Source: Pseudomonas lini
Lineage (GTDB): Bacteria > Pseudomonadota > Gammaproteobacteria > Pseudomonadales > Pseudomonadaceae
Assembly: GCF_030812475.1 (NCBI RefSeq)
Contig: NZ_JAUSSR010000001.1
Coordinates: 186,001 to 250,000, forward strand
Direction: 5' to 3'
DNA length: 64,000 nt
Part shown: positions 42,834 to 52,629 of the stretch, piece by piece
Numbering within the stretch: position 1 is the stretch's first letter
Layout: each line of letters begins with the position of its first letter
Translations under genes and position numbers: made by a program
The notes under the pieces: generated by a model
The model's input: only the letters and a program-made list of their open reading frames with translations
Told to the model about the DNA's origin: nothing
Database searches by the model: none

Positions 42834-44213
42834 CTACCGCTCCCGCATCGCCTCGGTCCGCGCCTTCAACACCGGCTTGAGCAAATAATCCAGCACACTC
42901 TTCTGCCCGGTGATGATATCCACCGTCGCCACCATCCCCGGAATGATCAGCAACGGTTTCACATCCCCGCCCAAATGATTTTTATCTGTCCTGACCTGAA
43001 TCAGATAAAAACTGTTGCCCTTGTCATCGGTAATGGTGTCCGCCCCGATCAACTCGAGCTTCGCGCTCAACCCCCCGTAAATCGTGTAGTCGTAGGCACT
43101 GAACTTGACCATGGCTTTCTGCCCCGGATGCAGGAACGCCACGTCCTGCGGCCGAACCTTGGCTTCGATCAGCAGGTTATCTTCCAGCGGCACGATCTCG
43201 ACCATGTCGCTGCCCGGCTGGACCACGCCGCCGATGGTGTTGACCTTCAACATCTTGATAATCCCGTGCACCGGCGACACCACCGTGGTCCGGGTCACGC
43301 GGTCGTCGATGGCGATGCTCGACGCGGTGATTTTCGACAGGTCGGTGCGCTTCTCATTCAGCTCCTTGGCCGCGTCCGAGCGGAAGGATTGCTCCGACTC
43401 GTCGATCTTGCTCTTGATCTCGTTGATCGCCGACTCGGCCCGGGGTATCGCCAGGGTCGTGGCGTTCAGCGAGCCGCGGATCTCCACCGCGCTGCGTTTG
43501 AGGCGCAGGATCTCAACCGGCGAAACCGCCCCGGTGCCCACCAGTGGCGCAGACATGTTCATCTCTTGTTGCAATAGTGCCAGGCTGGAACTGTATTGAC
43601 CCTGTTTGGATCGGAATTCCGCCAGCTCCTGGGTTTTTTGCCGAAGTTGTTCAGACAAGGTGCGTTGTTCGCTGGCCAGCCGGCGTTGCCGTTGTTCGTA
43701 GAGTGAACGTTCGTCCTCGGCCACTTGCGGAGCCTTGGCGATGACCTCCGGCGACAGTTTGAACGGTCGTCCTTCCGCTTCCGCCGAAAGCCGTTCGACC
43801 TGCGCGGTCAGTGCATAACGGTCGGCCTCGCTTTCGCCCTTGTTCGACAGGAACCGTGTGTCATCCAGGCGCAGCAAGGTATCGCCCTTGTTCACCATTT
43901 GCCCTTCGCGCACAAAGATTTCGGTGACGATGCCCCCCTCCAGATTCTGGATCACCTGAATCTTGCTCGACGGAATTGCCTTGCCTTCGCCCATGGTGAC
44001 TTCCTGCAACACGGCGAATTTGGCCCAGACCACGGCGGTGATTATCAGCGCGGCGGTCAGCCACACGGTAATCCTCGACCACCGTGGGGAGTCCTGCAAC
44101 GAAGCGCTGGCGGTTTCCGGCATGAACTCGCTGTCGGCGCTTTTTCTGAAACTGCCGAAGTAGCCACGCGGCTTCGAACCGGAGGACGAGGCGTCGGAGG
44201 ATGAACGGGCCAT
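42834..44213 (-). CDS. LapC/MapC-like type I secretion periplasmic adaptor (HlyD family)
   Basis: A 459-residue membrane fusion protein linking the inner-membrane ABC exporter to the outer-membrane TolC channel. A short cytoplasmic head is followed by one membrane helix (ITVWLTAALIITAVVWAKF, about 48-66), a biotinyl-lipoyl half (IQNLEGGIVTEIFVREGQMV), a long coiled coil (residues 110-290) and the second lipoyl/barrel part (TTVVSPVHGIIKMLKVNTIGG). AGGAG precedes the ATG, 9 bases after the exporter gene. Last gene of the tolC-like - exporter - adaptor operon, which should secrete the divergent adhesin. Confidence 0.9.
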   Translation of the reverse strand: MARSSSDASSSGSKPRGYFGSFRKSADSEFMPETASASLQDSPRWSRITVWLTAALIITAVVWAKFAVLQEVTMGEGKAIPSSKIQVIQNLEGGIVTEIFVREGQMVNKGDTLLRLDDTRFLSNKGESEADRYALTAQVERLSAEAEGRPFKLSPEVIAKAPQVAEDERSLYEQRQRRLASEQRTLSEQLRQKTQELAEFRSKQGQYSSSLALLQQEMNMSAPLVGTGAVSPVEILRLKRSAVEIRGSLNATTLAIPRAESAINEIKSKIDESEQSFRSDAAKELNEKRTDLSKITASSIAIDDRVTRTTVVSPVHGIIKMLKVNTIGGVVQPGSDMVEIVPLEDNLLIEAKVRPQDVAFLHPGQKAMVKFSAYDYTIYGGLSAKLELIGADTITDDKGNSFYLIQVRTDKNHLGGDVKPLLIIPGMVATVDIITGQKSVLDYLLKPVLKARTEAMRER

Positions 44214-44222
44214 GGCGAGCTC

Positions 44223-46382
44223 CTAGACAGCCGCAGAGCCGACGCGGCCCTTGCGCAGTGCATCGATGACCGCTTCTTTCGGACCGTCGGCGACGATCCG
44301 TCCGTTGTCCAGCACCACCAGCCGATCCACCAGGCTGAGCATCGGGGTGCGGTGGGTGACCAACAGCAGGGTCTTGCCCTGGACCCAGCCGTGGAGTTTC
44401 TGCCGCAGAACGTCTTCACTGCTGTTGTCCATGGCGCTGGTGGGTTCGTCGAGCAGCATGATCGGCGGGTCGAGCAACAAGGCGCGCGCCAGCAACACCG
44501 CCTGGCGCTGGCCGCCGGACAGCAGTTGTCCACGTTCGCCTACCGGCCGGTCAAACCCTTGTGGGTGCTGGCGCGCCAGCTCGGTGACGCCGGTGAGTTC
44601 CGCCACTTCGAGCATCCGTGCATCGCTGATGTAGCGTGCGCCCAGGGTCAGGTTGTCGCGCAGGCTGCCGGCCAACAGGGGCAGGTCATGGGCGACGTAA
44701 CCGATCTGCTGGCGCAGGTCGGCGACGTCCAGTTGCCGCAGGTCCAGGCCGTCCAGCAGCAGTTGGCCTTCTTCAGGGGCGTAGAAACCCATCACCAGCC
44801 GCGCCAGGGTGCTTTTGCCCGAACCGCTGCGACCGATGATGCCGATCCGCTCGCCGGGTTTCACGCTGAAGCTGACATTGGCCAGCGCCGGCGCGCCCTG
44901 GCCGGTGTAGTGGAAGGTCACGCCGATGACATCCAGCGCCCCTTGCAGTTGCGTGCGCTCCAGCGGCCGTTGCCTGGCGTCGCGTTCCTGGGGCAGGGAC
45001 ATCAGCGCGTCGGTGCTTTTCATCGTCAGCTGCGCTTGCTGGTAGCGGGTGATCAAGCCGGCGATCTGGCCCAGCGGCGCCAGCACCCGGCTGCCGAGCA
45101 TGTAGGTTGCCACCAGTGCGCCGACGCTGAGGTTGCCGGCGATGATGCTGTAGACCCCGGCGACGATGGTCGCCATGCCGGAAAACTGCTGGATGAACAA
45201 GGTGCCGTTGGTGGCCAGGGCCGAAAGGTTGCGCGCATGGCTGTCGAGGCGGGTGAGGGCACCGTGGGTGCTTTCCCACTGGTGCTGGCGTTCGCTTTCA
45301 GCACTGCAGGCCTTGAGCGTTTCCAGGCCACCTAGGGTTTCGATCAGCAGGGCCTGGCGTTCAGCCCCCAATGTCAGGCTTTTTTGCACGGTGTCGCGCA
45401 GCCGGGACTGGATCACCATGGCGAAAATGATCGTGACTGGAAACGCACACAGTGGAATCACCACCAGCCAGCCACCGAGCAGGCCGATCACCACCAGCAT
45501 CAGTACGGCGAAGGGCAGGTCGATCAGGCTGGTCAGGGTCACGGCGGTGAGGAATTCCCGCAGGCCCTGGAAGTCATGGATGCTTTGGGCGAAACCGCCA
45601 ATGGTCGCCGGCCGCGCCTTCATGGCCATGCCGGTGATGCGCTCGAACAGCGTGGCGGACAGGATCACGTCGGTTTTCTTCCCGGCGGTGTCAAGTAAAT
45701 GCGCGCGTACCACCCGCAGCACTAACTCGAAACCGGTGCCGATCAGCAAGCCGATCGACAGCACCCACAAGGTCGATGTCGCCTGGTTCGGCACCACGCG
45801 GTCATAGGTCTGCATGACAAACAGTGGCACCATCAACCCCAACAGGTTGATCAGGAAGCTCGCCAGGATCGCATCGCCGTACAGCCATTTCGACAGTTTC
45901 AACGTATCGCGAAACCAGGCTTCGACCCGTGGCACCAGGGGGGCGCGCAAGTCTTCGAGTTCATGCCGCGGCCGGGCGAACAACGCCTGGCCGCTGTAGT
46001 TGTCCGCCAGTTCTTCACGGCTGACCCATTGTTCGCCGCCATCGGCTTCGCTCGGCAGGATCAGCGCCCGACCGTCATCGCCCCAGCGCCGCAGAATCGC
46101 GGTGCGGCCATTATTGAGGATGAGCATCACGGGGAGGTTCAGGGCGCAGATATCCGCCAGTTCACGGCGCAGCAACCGCGCCTGCAAACTGGCCCTGGCC
46201 GCTGCGCGTGGCAACAGGTCCAGGCTCAGGCGTTGGTGGGCCAAAGGCAGCCCGGCACTCAGGCTGGCGCGACTGACCGTCGCGCCGTGGAGTTTGCAGA
46301 GGATCAACAGACCGTCCAGAAGCGGGTCATCGAAGCTCAGCCGCGGGTCGACACCGATGTTGCCCGATTCCATGCTGGTCAC
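44223..46382 (-). CDS. LapB/MapB-like type I secretion ABC exporter
   Basis: A 719-residue exporter: an N-terminal C39-like domain (residues 1-140) without the Cys-His catalytic pair, as expected for RTX exporters that recognise but do not cleave cargo; six membrane helices (from FLINLLGLMVPLFVMQTYDR); and the ATPase with Walker A GRSGSGKST, signature LLSGGQRQ, Walker B IMLLDEPTSAMD and the switch His in LLVTHRTPM. The start is a GTG at 46382 with GGGAG seven bases upstream; the ATG three codons later is too far from that site. It lies 18 bases after the tolC-like gene. Confidence 0.92.
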   Translation of the reverse strand: MTSMESGNIGVDPRLSFDDPLLDGLLILCKLHGATVSRASLSAGLPLAHQRLSLDLLPRAAARASLQARLLRRELADICALNLPVMLILNNGRTAILRRWGDDGRALILPSEADGGEQWVSREELADNYSGQALFARPRHELEDLRAPLVPRVEAWFRDTLKLSKWLYGDAILASFLINLLGLMVPLFVMQTYDRVVPNQATSTLWVLSIGLLIGTGFELVLRVVRAHLLDTAGKKTDVILSATLFERITGMAMKARPATIGGFAQSIHDFQGLREFLTAVTLTSLIDLPFAVLMLVVIGLLGGWLVVIPLCAFPVTIIFAMVIQSRLRDTVQKSLTLGAERQALLIETLGGLETLKACSAESERQHQWESTHGALTRLDSHARNLSALATNGTLFIQQFSGMATIVAGVYSIIAGNLSVGALVATYMLGSRVLAPLGQIAGLITRYQQAQLTMKSTDALMSLPQERDARQRPLERTQLQGALDVIGVTFHYTGQGAPALANVSFSVKPGERIGIIGRSGSGKSTLARLVMGFYAPEEGQLLLDGLDLRQLDVADLRQQIGYVAHDLPLLAGSLRDNLTLGARYISDARMLEVAELTGVTELARQHPQGFDRPVGERGQLLSGGQRQAVLLARALLLDPPIMLLDEPTSAMDNSSEDVLRQKLHGWVQGKTLLLVTHRTPMLSLVDRLVVLDNGRIVADGPKEAVIDALRKGRVGSAAV

Positions 46383-46400
46383 AGTGACGCTCCCGTTGCG

Positions 46401-47759
46401 CTATCTCAGTTCAGGCAGGCGAGCTTCGTTTTTCACTTCGGCCTGGGCGATCGCATCGGCGGGCAGCACCACCCGTTGTTTGCTCAGCAATTGGCCCATG
46501 TTCGCCAGCACGCGGTACATCGAGTACTCCTCGACGTAGCGCACTTCGGTGTAGCGACGATTGGCGTTGTACAGCTCGTTTTCACTGTCGAGCACGTCGA
46601 GCAGAGTCCGTTGGCCGAGGCCGAACTGGTCCTGGTATGCGGCCCGGACCCGGGTGGTGGTCTCGGCGTATTCGCGGGCGGTCGGGGTTTGTTTCTTCGC
46701 ATTGACCATGGCGTTCCAGGCCAGGTGGATGTTCTCGTTGAGCTGGCGCAGCGCGTTGTTGCGGATATCCATCGCCTGATTGATCCGGTGTGCGTTGCCG
46801 GCCAGGCGAGCCTTGTCGCTGCCGCCGCGGAACAGGTTGTAATTCATGACGATCCCGACGCGCCATTCGTTGTCGTGACCTTCCTCGCCTTGCACGTTGT
46901 TGTTCGCGCCCACTGCGGCTTCGGCGTCGAAGCGTGGATAGAACGGCGACTTGGAGACTTCGTATTGGCTCTCGGCCGATTGCACGTCGGCCTGGGCGGA
47001 TTTCAGGTACGGGTTGTTATCCACCATGCTCTGCTGGGCTTCCGGCAGGCTGGCGGGCAATTCGCCGCGAATCGAGGGCAGCGTTTCCAGCTCATCGGGC
47101 ATGCGCCCCACGACGGCGAAGAAGTTCGATTCGGCATCGGCCAGATCGACTTCGGCGGTGTCGAGGTTGTTCTCCGCCAAGGCCCGGCGGGCGGTGGATT
47201 GATCGGCATCGGCGTTGCTGCCGATACCGCGCTGGGTGCGCAGGCCGATCTGATCGTTGACCCGCAGGTGCGCTTGCAGGTTGTTCTTCGCCAGGGTCAC
47301 CAGTTCGCGGCGCTTGAGCACCTCAAGGTAGACCTCGATGGTGCGCAGGGCCAGGTCCTGGGCGGTGCCTTGAGCGTAATAGGCCCGGGAGTTGACCACG
47401 CCTTTGGTGCGCTCGACTTCATTGGCGGTATTGAAACCGTCGAAGAGCATCTGGCGCAGTCGCAGTTCCGACTGGGTATAGGTGAGGATTTCCTTGTGAT
47501 GATTGCCGAACGCCCGGGTGTTGGTGTTATCGCTGTACCCGCGCCCATAGGCGGCATTCAGATCAACCGATGGATAAAAGCCCCCTTTGGCGACTTTCAC
47601 GTCCTCATCGGCCGAAAGGCGGCTGTCCACCCGGGATGCCAGCTCCGGGTGAGTCGCAATGGTGCTCTGGATCGCTTCGGTCAATGACATCGCCTGGGCC
47701 TGGCCCGTGCAGGCCATGGCCAGAAGAATCGCGCTGCAAAGGGGGGTCAAAACGCGCAT
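46401..47759 (-). CDS. TolC-family outer-membrane protein (LapE/MapE-like)
   Basis: A 452-residue outer-membrane channel protein for type I secretion. Signal peptide MRVLTPLCSAILLAMACTGQAQA, then two TolC repeats of helices and strands; MSLTEAIQSTIATHPEL at the start of the mature protein and YQDQFGLGQRTLLDVLDSEN in the second repeat are the usual family features. First gene of a minus-strand operon with exporter and adaptor. GGGAG precedes the ATG at 47759; the longer frame to 47792 lacks a site. Divergent from the adhesin gene. Confidence 0.92.
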   Translation of the reverse strand: MRVLTPLCSAILLAMACTGQAQAMSLTEAIQSTIATHPELASRVDSRLSADEDVKVAKGGFYPSVDLNAAYGRGYSDNTNTRAFGNHHKEILTYTQSELRLRQMLFDGFNTANEVERTKGVVNSRAYYAQGTAQDLALRTIEVYLEVLKRRELVTLAKNNLQAHLRVNDQIGLRTQRGIGSNADADQSTARRALAENNLDTAEVDLADAESNFFAVVGRMPDELETLPSIRGELPASLPEAQQSMVDNNPYLKSAQADVQSAESQYEVSKSPFYPRFDAEAAVGANNNVQGEEGHDNEWRVGIVMNYNLFRGGSDKARLAGNAHRINQAMDIRNNALRQLNENIHLAWNAMVNAKKQTPTAREYAETTTRVRAAYQDQFGLGQRTLLDVLDSENELYNANRRYTEVRYVEEYSMYRVLANMGQLLSKQRVVLPADAIAQAEVKNEARLPELR

Positions 47760-47890
47760 TGGGAATCTCCCTGAAGTCCTGATGGTGCTCACCAGTCGCC
47801 AATTATTTGACGACTTTTATCTTCCAAACCGTTTCATGCCTGTAACAACAGAGCTAAGAACATTCTAGAGCGGACCTAAGAAGAATTTCT

Positions 47891-47920
47891 CATAAGGCTT
47901 ATGCAGAAAAAAACTTATGC
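47891..47920. promoter_or_regulatory. CATAAG repeats, possible operator
   Basis: CATAAG-G-CTTATG (47891-47903) is a 13-bp palindrome, and a further CTTATGC follows at 47914-47920, giving two direct and one inverted copy, 132 bp upstream of the tolC-like gene. Confidence 0.4.
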
Positions 47921-48054
47921 GCTCTGCAAAATCCAGCACATTGTTCATTACGAAAGCCCTTGATTCAGGAGCTTTAGGGAGCTTCTCAGGGTTTGAGGAA
48001 AGTTCATTCCATTTATCGACATAGGGCGGGAAAGTGCTGGAAGGGGAGGGAAGC

Positions 48055-48080
48055 GTGACGGTTTTTGGGTGACGGTTTTT
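48055..48080. repeat. 12-bp direct repeat GTGACGGTTTTT
   Basis: Identical copies at 48055-48066 and 48069-48080, with a 14-bp period; a third partial GTCAC follows in reverse orientation. Confidence 0.7.
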
Positions 48081-48345
48081 TGTCACTCTGGTGCTTCAAT
48101 ACCGTTACGCATTCACTCGCAGGCACGTTGTGGCGCCAGTGGACCCCGATGCTATTGATTGCATAGGGTTTATCCCGGTGCGCACACGGCGCCTACGAGC
48201 GAAACACATGGCGAATCTGTCGCCAGGGCAGCGGCTTACCTCCATAAGCCCGTCCGGTGACGACCCGACTTGTGACCTGCTTGAGCCATGAGCACGATCT
48301 TCGCAAATCAGATGCCGACAGCAGTTGGCAGCGGAGGAAGTGCTC

Positions 48346-51300
48346 ATGGCTAAGCTCATCGGTATCGTCAGTAAGGTCATCGGTCAGGTGTTCGCGGTTG
48401 CAAGCGACGGCACCCGGCGCGCCTTGATCGAGGGCGATCGGCTGTTCGCCGGCGAGCAACTGCTTACCGGTGCCGAAGGGGCGGTGGCGGTGCATCTGCA
48501 AAATGGCCAGGACCTGACATTGGGTCGTGGCAGCAGCCTGCAAATGACTTCCCGGCTGCTGGCTCACCAGGCGCCTCATGTGAACACCACCGAAGCGGTG
48601 ACGCCGAGTCAGGCGCAACTGACCGACGTCGAGCAATTGCAAAAAGCGATCGCGGCGGGGGCCGACCCGACCCAGACCGGCGAAGCCACGGCGGCCGGTC
48701 CCGGCAACGGCAATGCCAAGGGTGCGTTGGGTGGCGGCCATAGTTTTGTGCTGCTGGAAGAAGTGGCGGGTCGGGTCGATCCCACACTGGGTTTCCCCAC
48801 TGCGGGCTTCAACGGTATTCCGGAATTTCCCCTGGAACGTTTGGCCGATGGTCCGGACAACGGCGATGACGGTGCAGGAGGGGCAGGGGGCGCTGGCGGG
48901 GCTGGCGGGGCTGGCGGCGCAGGGGGTACAGGCGACGTGCCGGACGTGCCGGACGATGTGGATAATCCGGTCACGCTCACCGGCCTGTCGGTGTCAGGGG
49001 GCGAACTGACGCTGAACGAAGCGAACCTGGCCGACGGTTCTGCCCGCAACCCCGGTGCGCTGACGCAGAGCAGTACCTTCACCGTGTCCGCACCGGACGG
49101 GCTGAGCACCCTGATCATCGGCGGGATCACTGTGATCAGTGGCGGCGTGGCCGCAGGTTTCCCGCAATCGATCGTCACCCCGTTGGGCAATACGTTGACC
49201 ATTACCGGTTACAACCCGGTCACTGGCGTGGTCAGCTACAGCTATACCCTGCTGGATAATGAAACCCATCCGAACGCCAACGGCGCCAACAGCATCAGCG
49301 AAGACTTCAACGTGGTCGCCATCGACACTGATGGCAGCACCGCCTCGGGGCAGATCAACGTCAACATTGTCGACGACCTGCCCGGCGCCGTGAACGACAG
49401 CCATGCCCGCACGGTCTCGGAAGCCCGGCTGCAGCTCAATGGCAACGTGCTGAACAACGACGTGCAAGGCGCCGATCAGGTGCCGACCGGCCACGGCAGC
49501 GGCCCGATCACCCCCGGTACCTTCAACGGCACCTACGGCACCCTGGTGCTCAATGCCAACGGCACCTACACCTACACCCTCAATACCGGCGACGCCGACT
49601 TCAAAGCCCTGCACGGTGGCGGCAGCGGCACGGAAACCTTCACCTACACCCTCACCGATGCCGATGGCGATGCCAGCACCGCCAACCTGGTGCTGAACAT
49701 CCACAACAACAATGACCCGGTCATCATCAAGGGCCTGGACGTCGACTGTGGGGAGTTGACGGTCTATGAGAAAAACCTCTGCGACGGCTCCTGTCCCGAC
49801 GAATCGGCCCTGACCCAAAGCGGCAGCTTCAGGGTCATCGCCCCGGACGGTCTGCAAACCTTGACCGTGGGCGGTATCGCCGTGATGACCGGCGGTGTCG
49901 CCGTCGGCTTCCCGCAATCGATCGTGACGGCCTTGGGCAACACCCTGACCATCACCGGTTACAACCCGGCCACCGGCGTGGTCCATTACAGCTACACGCT
50001 GGAGGATAACGAAAACCATCCCAATGCCCGGGGCGCCAACAGCATCACCGAGAATTTCAATGTGGTGGCCACCGATAGCGACGGCAGCACGGCCTCGGGC
50101 CAGATCAACGTCAACATTGTCGATGATCTGCCCCAAGCCGTCGCTGCCGAGCGTTCCGTGACGGCCTCGCAGATCGACACCAACCTGTTGCTGGTGATCG
50201 ACGTGTCCGGCAGCATGGCCGACGCTTCCGGGGTCAACGGCCTGTCGCGGCTGGCGCTGGCCAAGCAGGCGCTCAGCGCCTTGCTCGACAAGTACGACGA
50301 CCTGGGCGACGTGAAAGTGCAGATTGTCACCTTCAGCAGCAACGCTTCGGACAAGACCTCGGTCTGGGTCGATGTGGCAACGGCCAAGTCGATCATCGCC
50401 GGCCTCAAGGCGGGAGGGGACACCAACTACGATGCGGCCGTGGCCGTGGCGAAAACCGCGTTCGACACCGAAGGCAAACTGACGGGAGCGCAGAACGTCG
50501 GTTACTTCTTCTCCGACGGCAAACCCAACGAAGGGTCTATCGGCAGATCGGATGAAGCGGCCTGGAAAGCCTTCCTCGAAGCCAATGACATCAAGAACTA
50601 CGCGATCGGCCTGGGCAAGGGCGTCAGCAACGACAGCCTCGATCCACTGGCCTATGACGGCAGTACCGGCACCGACACCAACGCCGTGATCGTCAAGGAC
50701 CTCGGCCAGCTCGACTCGGTACTCTCGGGCACCGTGGTCGGCACACCGCTCTCCGGGTCGCTGCTGGGCGAGGGCGGTTCATTCGGTGCCGATGGCGGGT
50801 TCATCAAATCCATCACGGTGGATGGCACGACGTACACCTATAACCCCAAAGGCGACGGCCACCAGGGTTCGCTGAACTTCAGCGGAGGCGCCAATCACGG
50901 CACCTTCAACACCGCCAACAACACCCTGAGCATCGCCACCGACAACAAAGGTACGCTGCTGGTGCACCTCGACACGGGCGAGTATACCTACACCTCGCAG
51001 AAAACCACGGCGGTGGTGCTTACCGAAAACATCGGCTTCACCCTCAGCGACAACGACGGCGACCTGGCCAGCTCGACGCTGGTGGTCAAGGTCATTCCGA
51101 ACGGGGCACCGGTGGCGGTCGATGACCACGTCATCACCAACGTGCTGTCGGGCAGCGTCGTGCTCCCGGGTGAGTGGCTGCTGGCCAACGATAGCGATCC
51201 CGATGGTGACCCGCTCACAGCAGCACCCACTACCTTCAATACCGGCTGGATCGCCAAAGGTGCGGACTTCATCGGCACCGGGGCGATCAACTTCACCGAC

Positions 51301-52413
51301 CGCCAGGATTGCTCGCCGAACCAGACGCTGGCGAACGTGCGCAGCGCCTTTACCGCGAATGCGGCCACCATGACCGCGGTGCTGGTCGTCAGCGGTTACC
51401 TGGGCAAAGTCACCCACGCCAATGCCAACGATGAGGACCGCATTACCGTCAACCTCAAACAGGGTGAAACCCTTAACCTGGACCACAACCTGACTGCCGG
51501 CCAAGTCGCGATGGAGTACTCCGTCAACGGTGGCGCTTTCATTGCCATCGCCGACGGCCAGACCATCACCGCAACCTCGGACGCCAGTTACCAGATCCAC
51601 ATCACCAATATCCCCGACGGCCCGGGACACGGTGGCAACGGTGCGGAAAACTACACATTGACCATGACCGTCAATTACTCCGGCGCCCAGGACTTCACCC
51701 CGGATTACCACGGCACCTACACCGCCAGCGACAACCATGGCGGCAGCGACAGCGCGGCCGTGACCATCAGTTATCAGGAGGGTCACACCCTTGTCGGCAC
51801 CGCGGGCGATGATGTGTTGGTGGCGGGCATCGGCGATAACCTTATCAATGCCGGCGACGGCAATGATGTGCTGACCGCCGGCAGCGGCAACGACACCCTG
51901 CACGGCGAGGCCGGCAATGACTCGTTGTTCAGCGGAGCGGGCAACGACCTGCTCGATGGTGGTTTGGGCAACGACATCCTCAATGGCGGGGAGGGTGATG
52001 ACTTCCTGATCGGCGGTTTGGGCAACAACAGTCTCACCGGCGGCGCCGGCGCGGACACCTTCCAGTGGCTCAAGGGCAACAGCGGCCACGATGTGGTCAC
52101 CGATTTCACGCCGGGCACCGACAGGCTTGACCTGTCGCAACTGCTGCAAGGGGAAAATGCCACTGCGGCCTCGCTGGATGACTATTTGCATTTCAAAATC
52201 AGCGGTAGCGGCGACTCCCTCATCACCAGCATCGACGTCAGCGGCATGGCCGGCGCCGCGCCGAACCAGACCATCGACCTGGCGGGCATCAACCTGGCCA
52301 GCCATTACGGCGTCACGCCGGGGGCGGGCGGAGTGGTTGCGGGTGGGCAGGATACGGCGACGATCATCAACGGGATGTTGAATGATCATTCGTTGAAGGT
52401 GGATACGGTTTGA
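48346..52413 (+). CDS. LapA/MapA-type RTX adhesin with retention module and VWA domain
   Basis: A 1355-residue surface adhesin. Residues 1-130 form the retention module that plugs the TolC-like pore (MAKLIGIVSKVIGQVFAVA); it contains TAAG at 115-118, the di-alanine site cut by LapG proteases. Then a GGA-rich linker (175-193), two related repeats (about 206-345 and 457-600), a VWA domain with MIDAS motif DVSGS at 619-623, a further strand-rich region, RTX nonapeptides (GGxGxDxLx, about 1151-1241) that bind calcium, and the C-terminal secretion signal region. It should stay anchored by the divergent TolC system until LapG cuts it. It is far shorter than classical LapA (over 5000 residues). GGAGGAAG precedes the ATG at 48346; the upstream in-frame ATG at 48325 has no site. 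Confidence 0.9.
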   Translation: MAKLIGIVSKVIGQVFAVASDGTRRALIEGDRLFAGEQLLTGAEGAVAVHLQNGQDLTLGRGSSLQMTSRLLAHQAPHVNTTEAVTPSQAQLTDVEQLQKAIAAGADPTQTGEATAAGPGNGNAKGALGGGHSFVLLEEVAGRVDPTLGFPTAGFNGIPEFPLERLADGPDNGDDGAGGAGGAGGAGGAGGAGGTGDVPDVPDDVDNPVTLTGLSVSGGELTLNEANLADGSARNPGALTQSSTFTVSAPDGLSTLIIGGITVISGGVAAGFPQSIVTPLGNTLTITGYNPVTGVVSYSYTLLDNETHPNANGANSISEDFNVVAIDTDGSTASGQINVNIVDDLPGAVNDSHARTVSEARLQLNGNVLNNDVQGADQVPTGHGSGPITPGTFNGTYGTLVLNANGTYTYTLNTGDADFKALHGGGSGTETFTYTLTDADGDASTANLVLNIHNNNDPVIIKGLDVDCGELTVYEKNLCDGSCPDESALTQSGSFRVIAPDGLQTLTVGGIAVMTGGVAVGFPQSIVTALGNTLTITGYNPATGVVHYSYTLEDNENHPNARGANSITENFNVVATDSDGSTASGQINVNIVDDLPQAVAAERSVTASQIDTNLLLVIDVSGSMADASGVNGLSRLALAKQALSALLDKYDDLGDVKVQIVTFSSNASDKTSVWVDVATAKSIIAGLKAGGDTNYDAAVAVAKTAFDTEGKLTGAQNVGYFFSDGKPNEGSIGRSDEAAWKAFLEANDIKNYAIGLGKGVSNDSLDPLAYDGSTGTDTNAVIVKDLGQLDSVLSGTVVGTPLSGSLLGEGGSFGADGGFIKSITVDGTTYTYNPKGDGHQGSLNFSGGANHGTFNTANNTLSIATDNKGTLLVHLDTGEYTYTSQKTTAVVLTENIGFTLSDNDGDLASSTLVVKVIPNGAPVAVDDHVITNVLSGSVVLPGEWLLANDSDPDGDPLTAAPTTFNTGWIAKGADFIGTGAINFTDRQDCSPNQTLANVRSAFTANAATMTAVLVVSGYLGKVTHANANDEDRITVNLKQGETLNLDHNLTAGQVAMEYSVNGGAFIAIADGQTITATSDASYQIHITNIPDGPGHGGNGAENYTLTMTVNYSGAQDFTPDYHGTYTASDNHGGSDSAAVTISYQEGHTLVGTAGDDVLVAGIGDNLINAGDGNDVLTAGSGNDTLHGEAGNDSLFSGAGNDLLDGGLGNDILNGGEGDDFLIGGLGNNSLTGGAGADTFQWLKGNSGHDVVTDFTPGTDRLDLSQLLQGENATAASLDDYLHFKISGSGDSLITSIDVSGMAGAAPNQTIDLAGINLASHYGVTPGAGGVVAGGQDTATIINGMLNDHSLKVDTV

Positions 52414-52427
52414 GCTGAAACGACAAT

Positions 52428-52464
52428 ACCCGCCATCTCCGAGAGAAGAGAGGGCGGGTTTTTT
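52428..52464. terminator. intrinsic terminator after the adhesin gene
   Basis: ACCCGCC (52428-52434) pairs with GGCGGGT (52453-52459) followed by TTTTT. Good terminator for the plus-strand adhesin gene. Confidence 0.88.
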
Positions 52465-52501
52465 GCCAGGAGCCTGGATAAATGCCTCGCCTGCAAGATA
52501 G

Positions 52502-52603
52502 CCTTCGCGAGCGAGCCGGTCTCGCTTCCACATTGGATCTTCTGCGAACTCACTGTGTGTGAACACCTCAGATCAACTGTGGGAGACCGGCTTGTCGGCG
52601 AAG
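52502..52603. repeat. degenerate REP pair
   Basis: GCCTTCGCGAGCGAGCCGGTCTCGC at 52501 and TGTGGGAGACCGGCTTGTCGGCGAAG ending near 52602, between the convergent adhesin and LapD-like genes. Confidence 0.7.
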
Positions 52604-52629
52604 AACGATGACTTGGTTCAATTGATGAG

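Larger units (their letters stand above)
47760..48345. other. 586-bp divergent region between secretion operon and adhesin
   Basis: No supported gene; a 73-codon minus frame at 47865-48086 has no ribosome site. The region is AT-richer near 47870-47950 and holds three copies of a CATAAG hexamer and a 12-bp direct repeat, listed separately. It must contain the promoters of both transcription units and is the place to look for c-di-GMP-linked or biofilm regulators. Confidence 0.65.

Noticed and set aside
45963..47687. 574-codon plus-strand frame over the tolC-like and exporter genes
   Set aside because: Antisense shadow; no start site or recognisable domain.
50779..52566. 595-codon minus-strand frame over the adhesin
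   Set aside because: Shadow of the repetitive adhesin; translation is compositionally biased and unlike any family.
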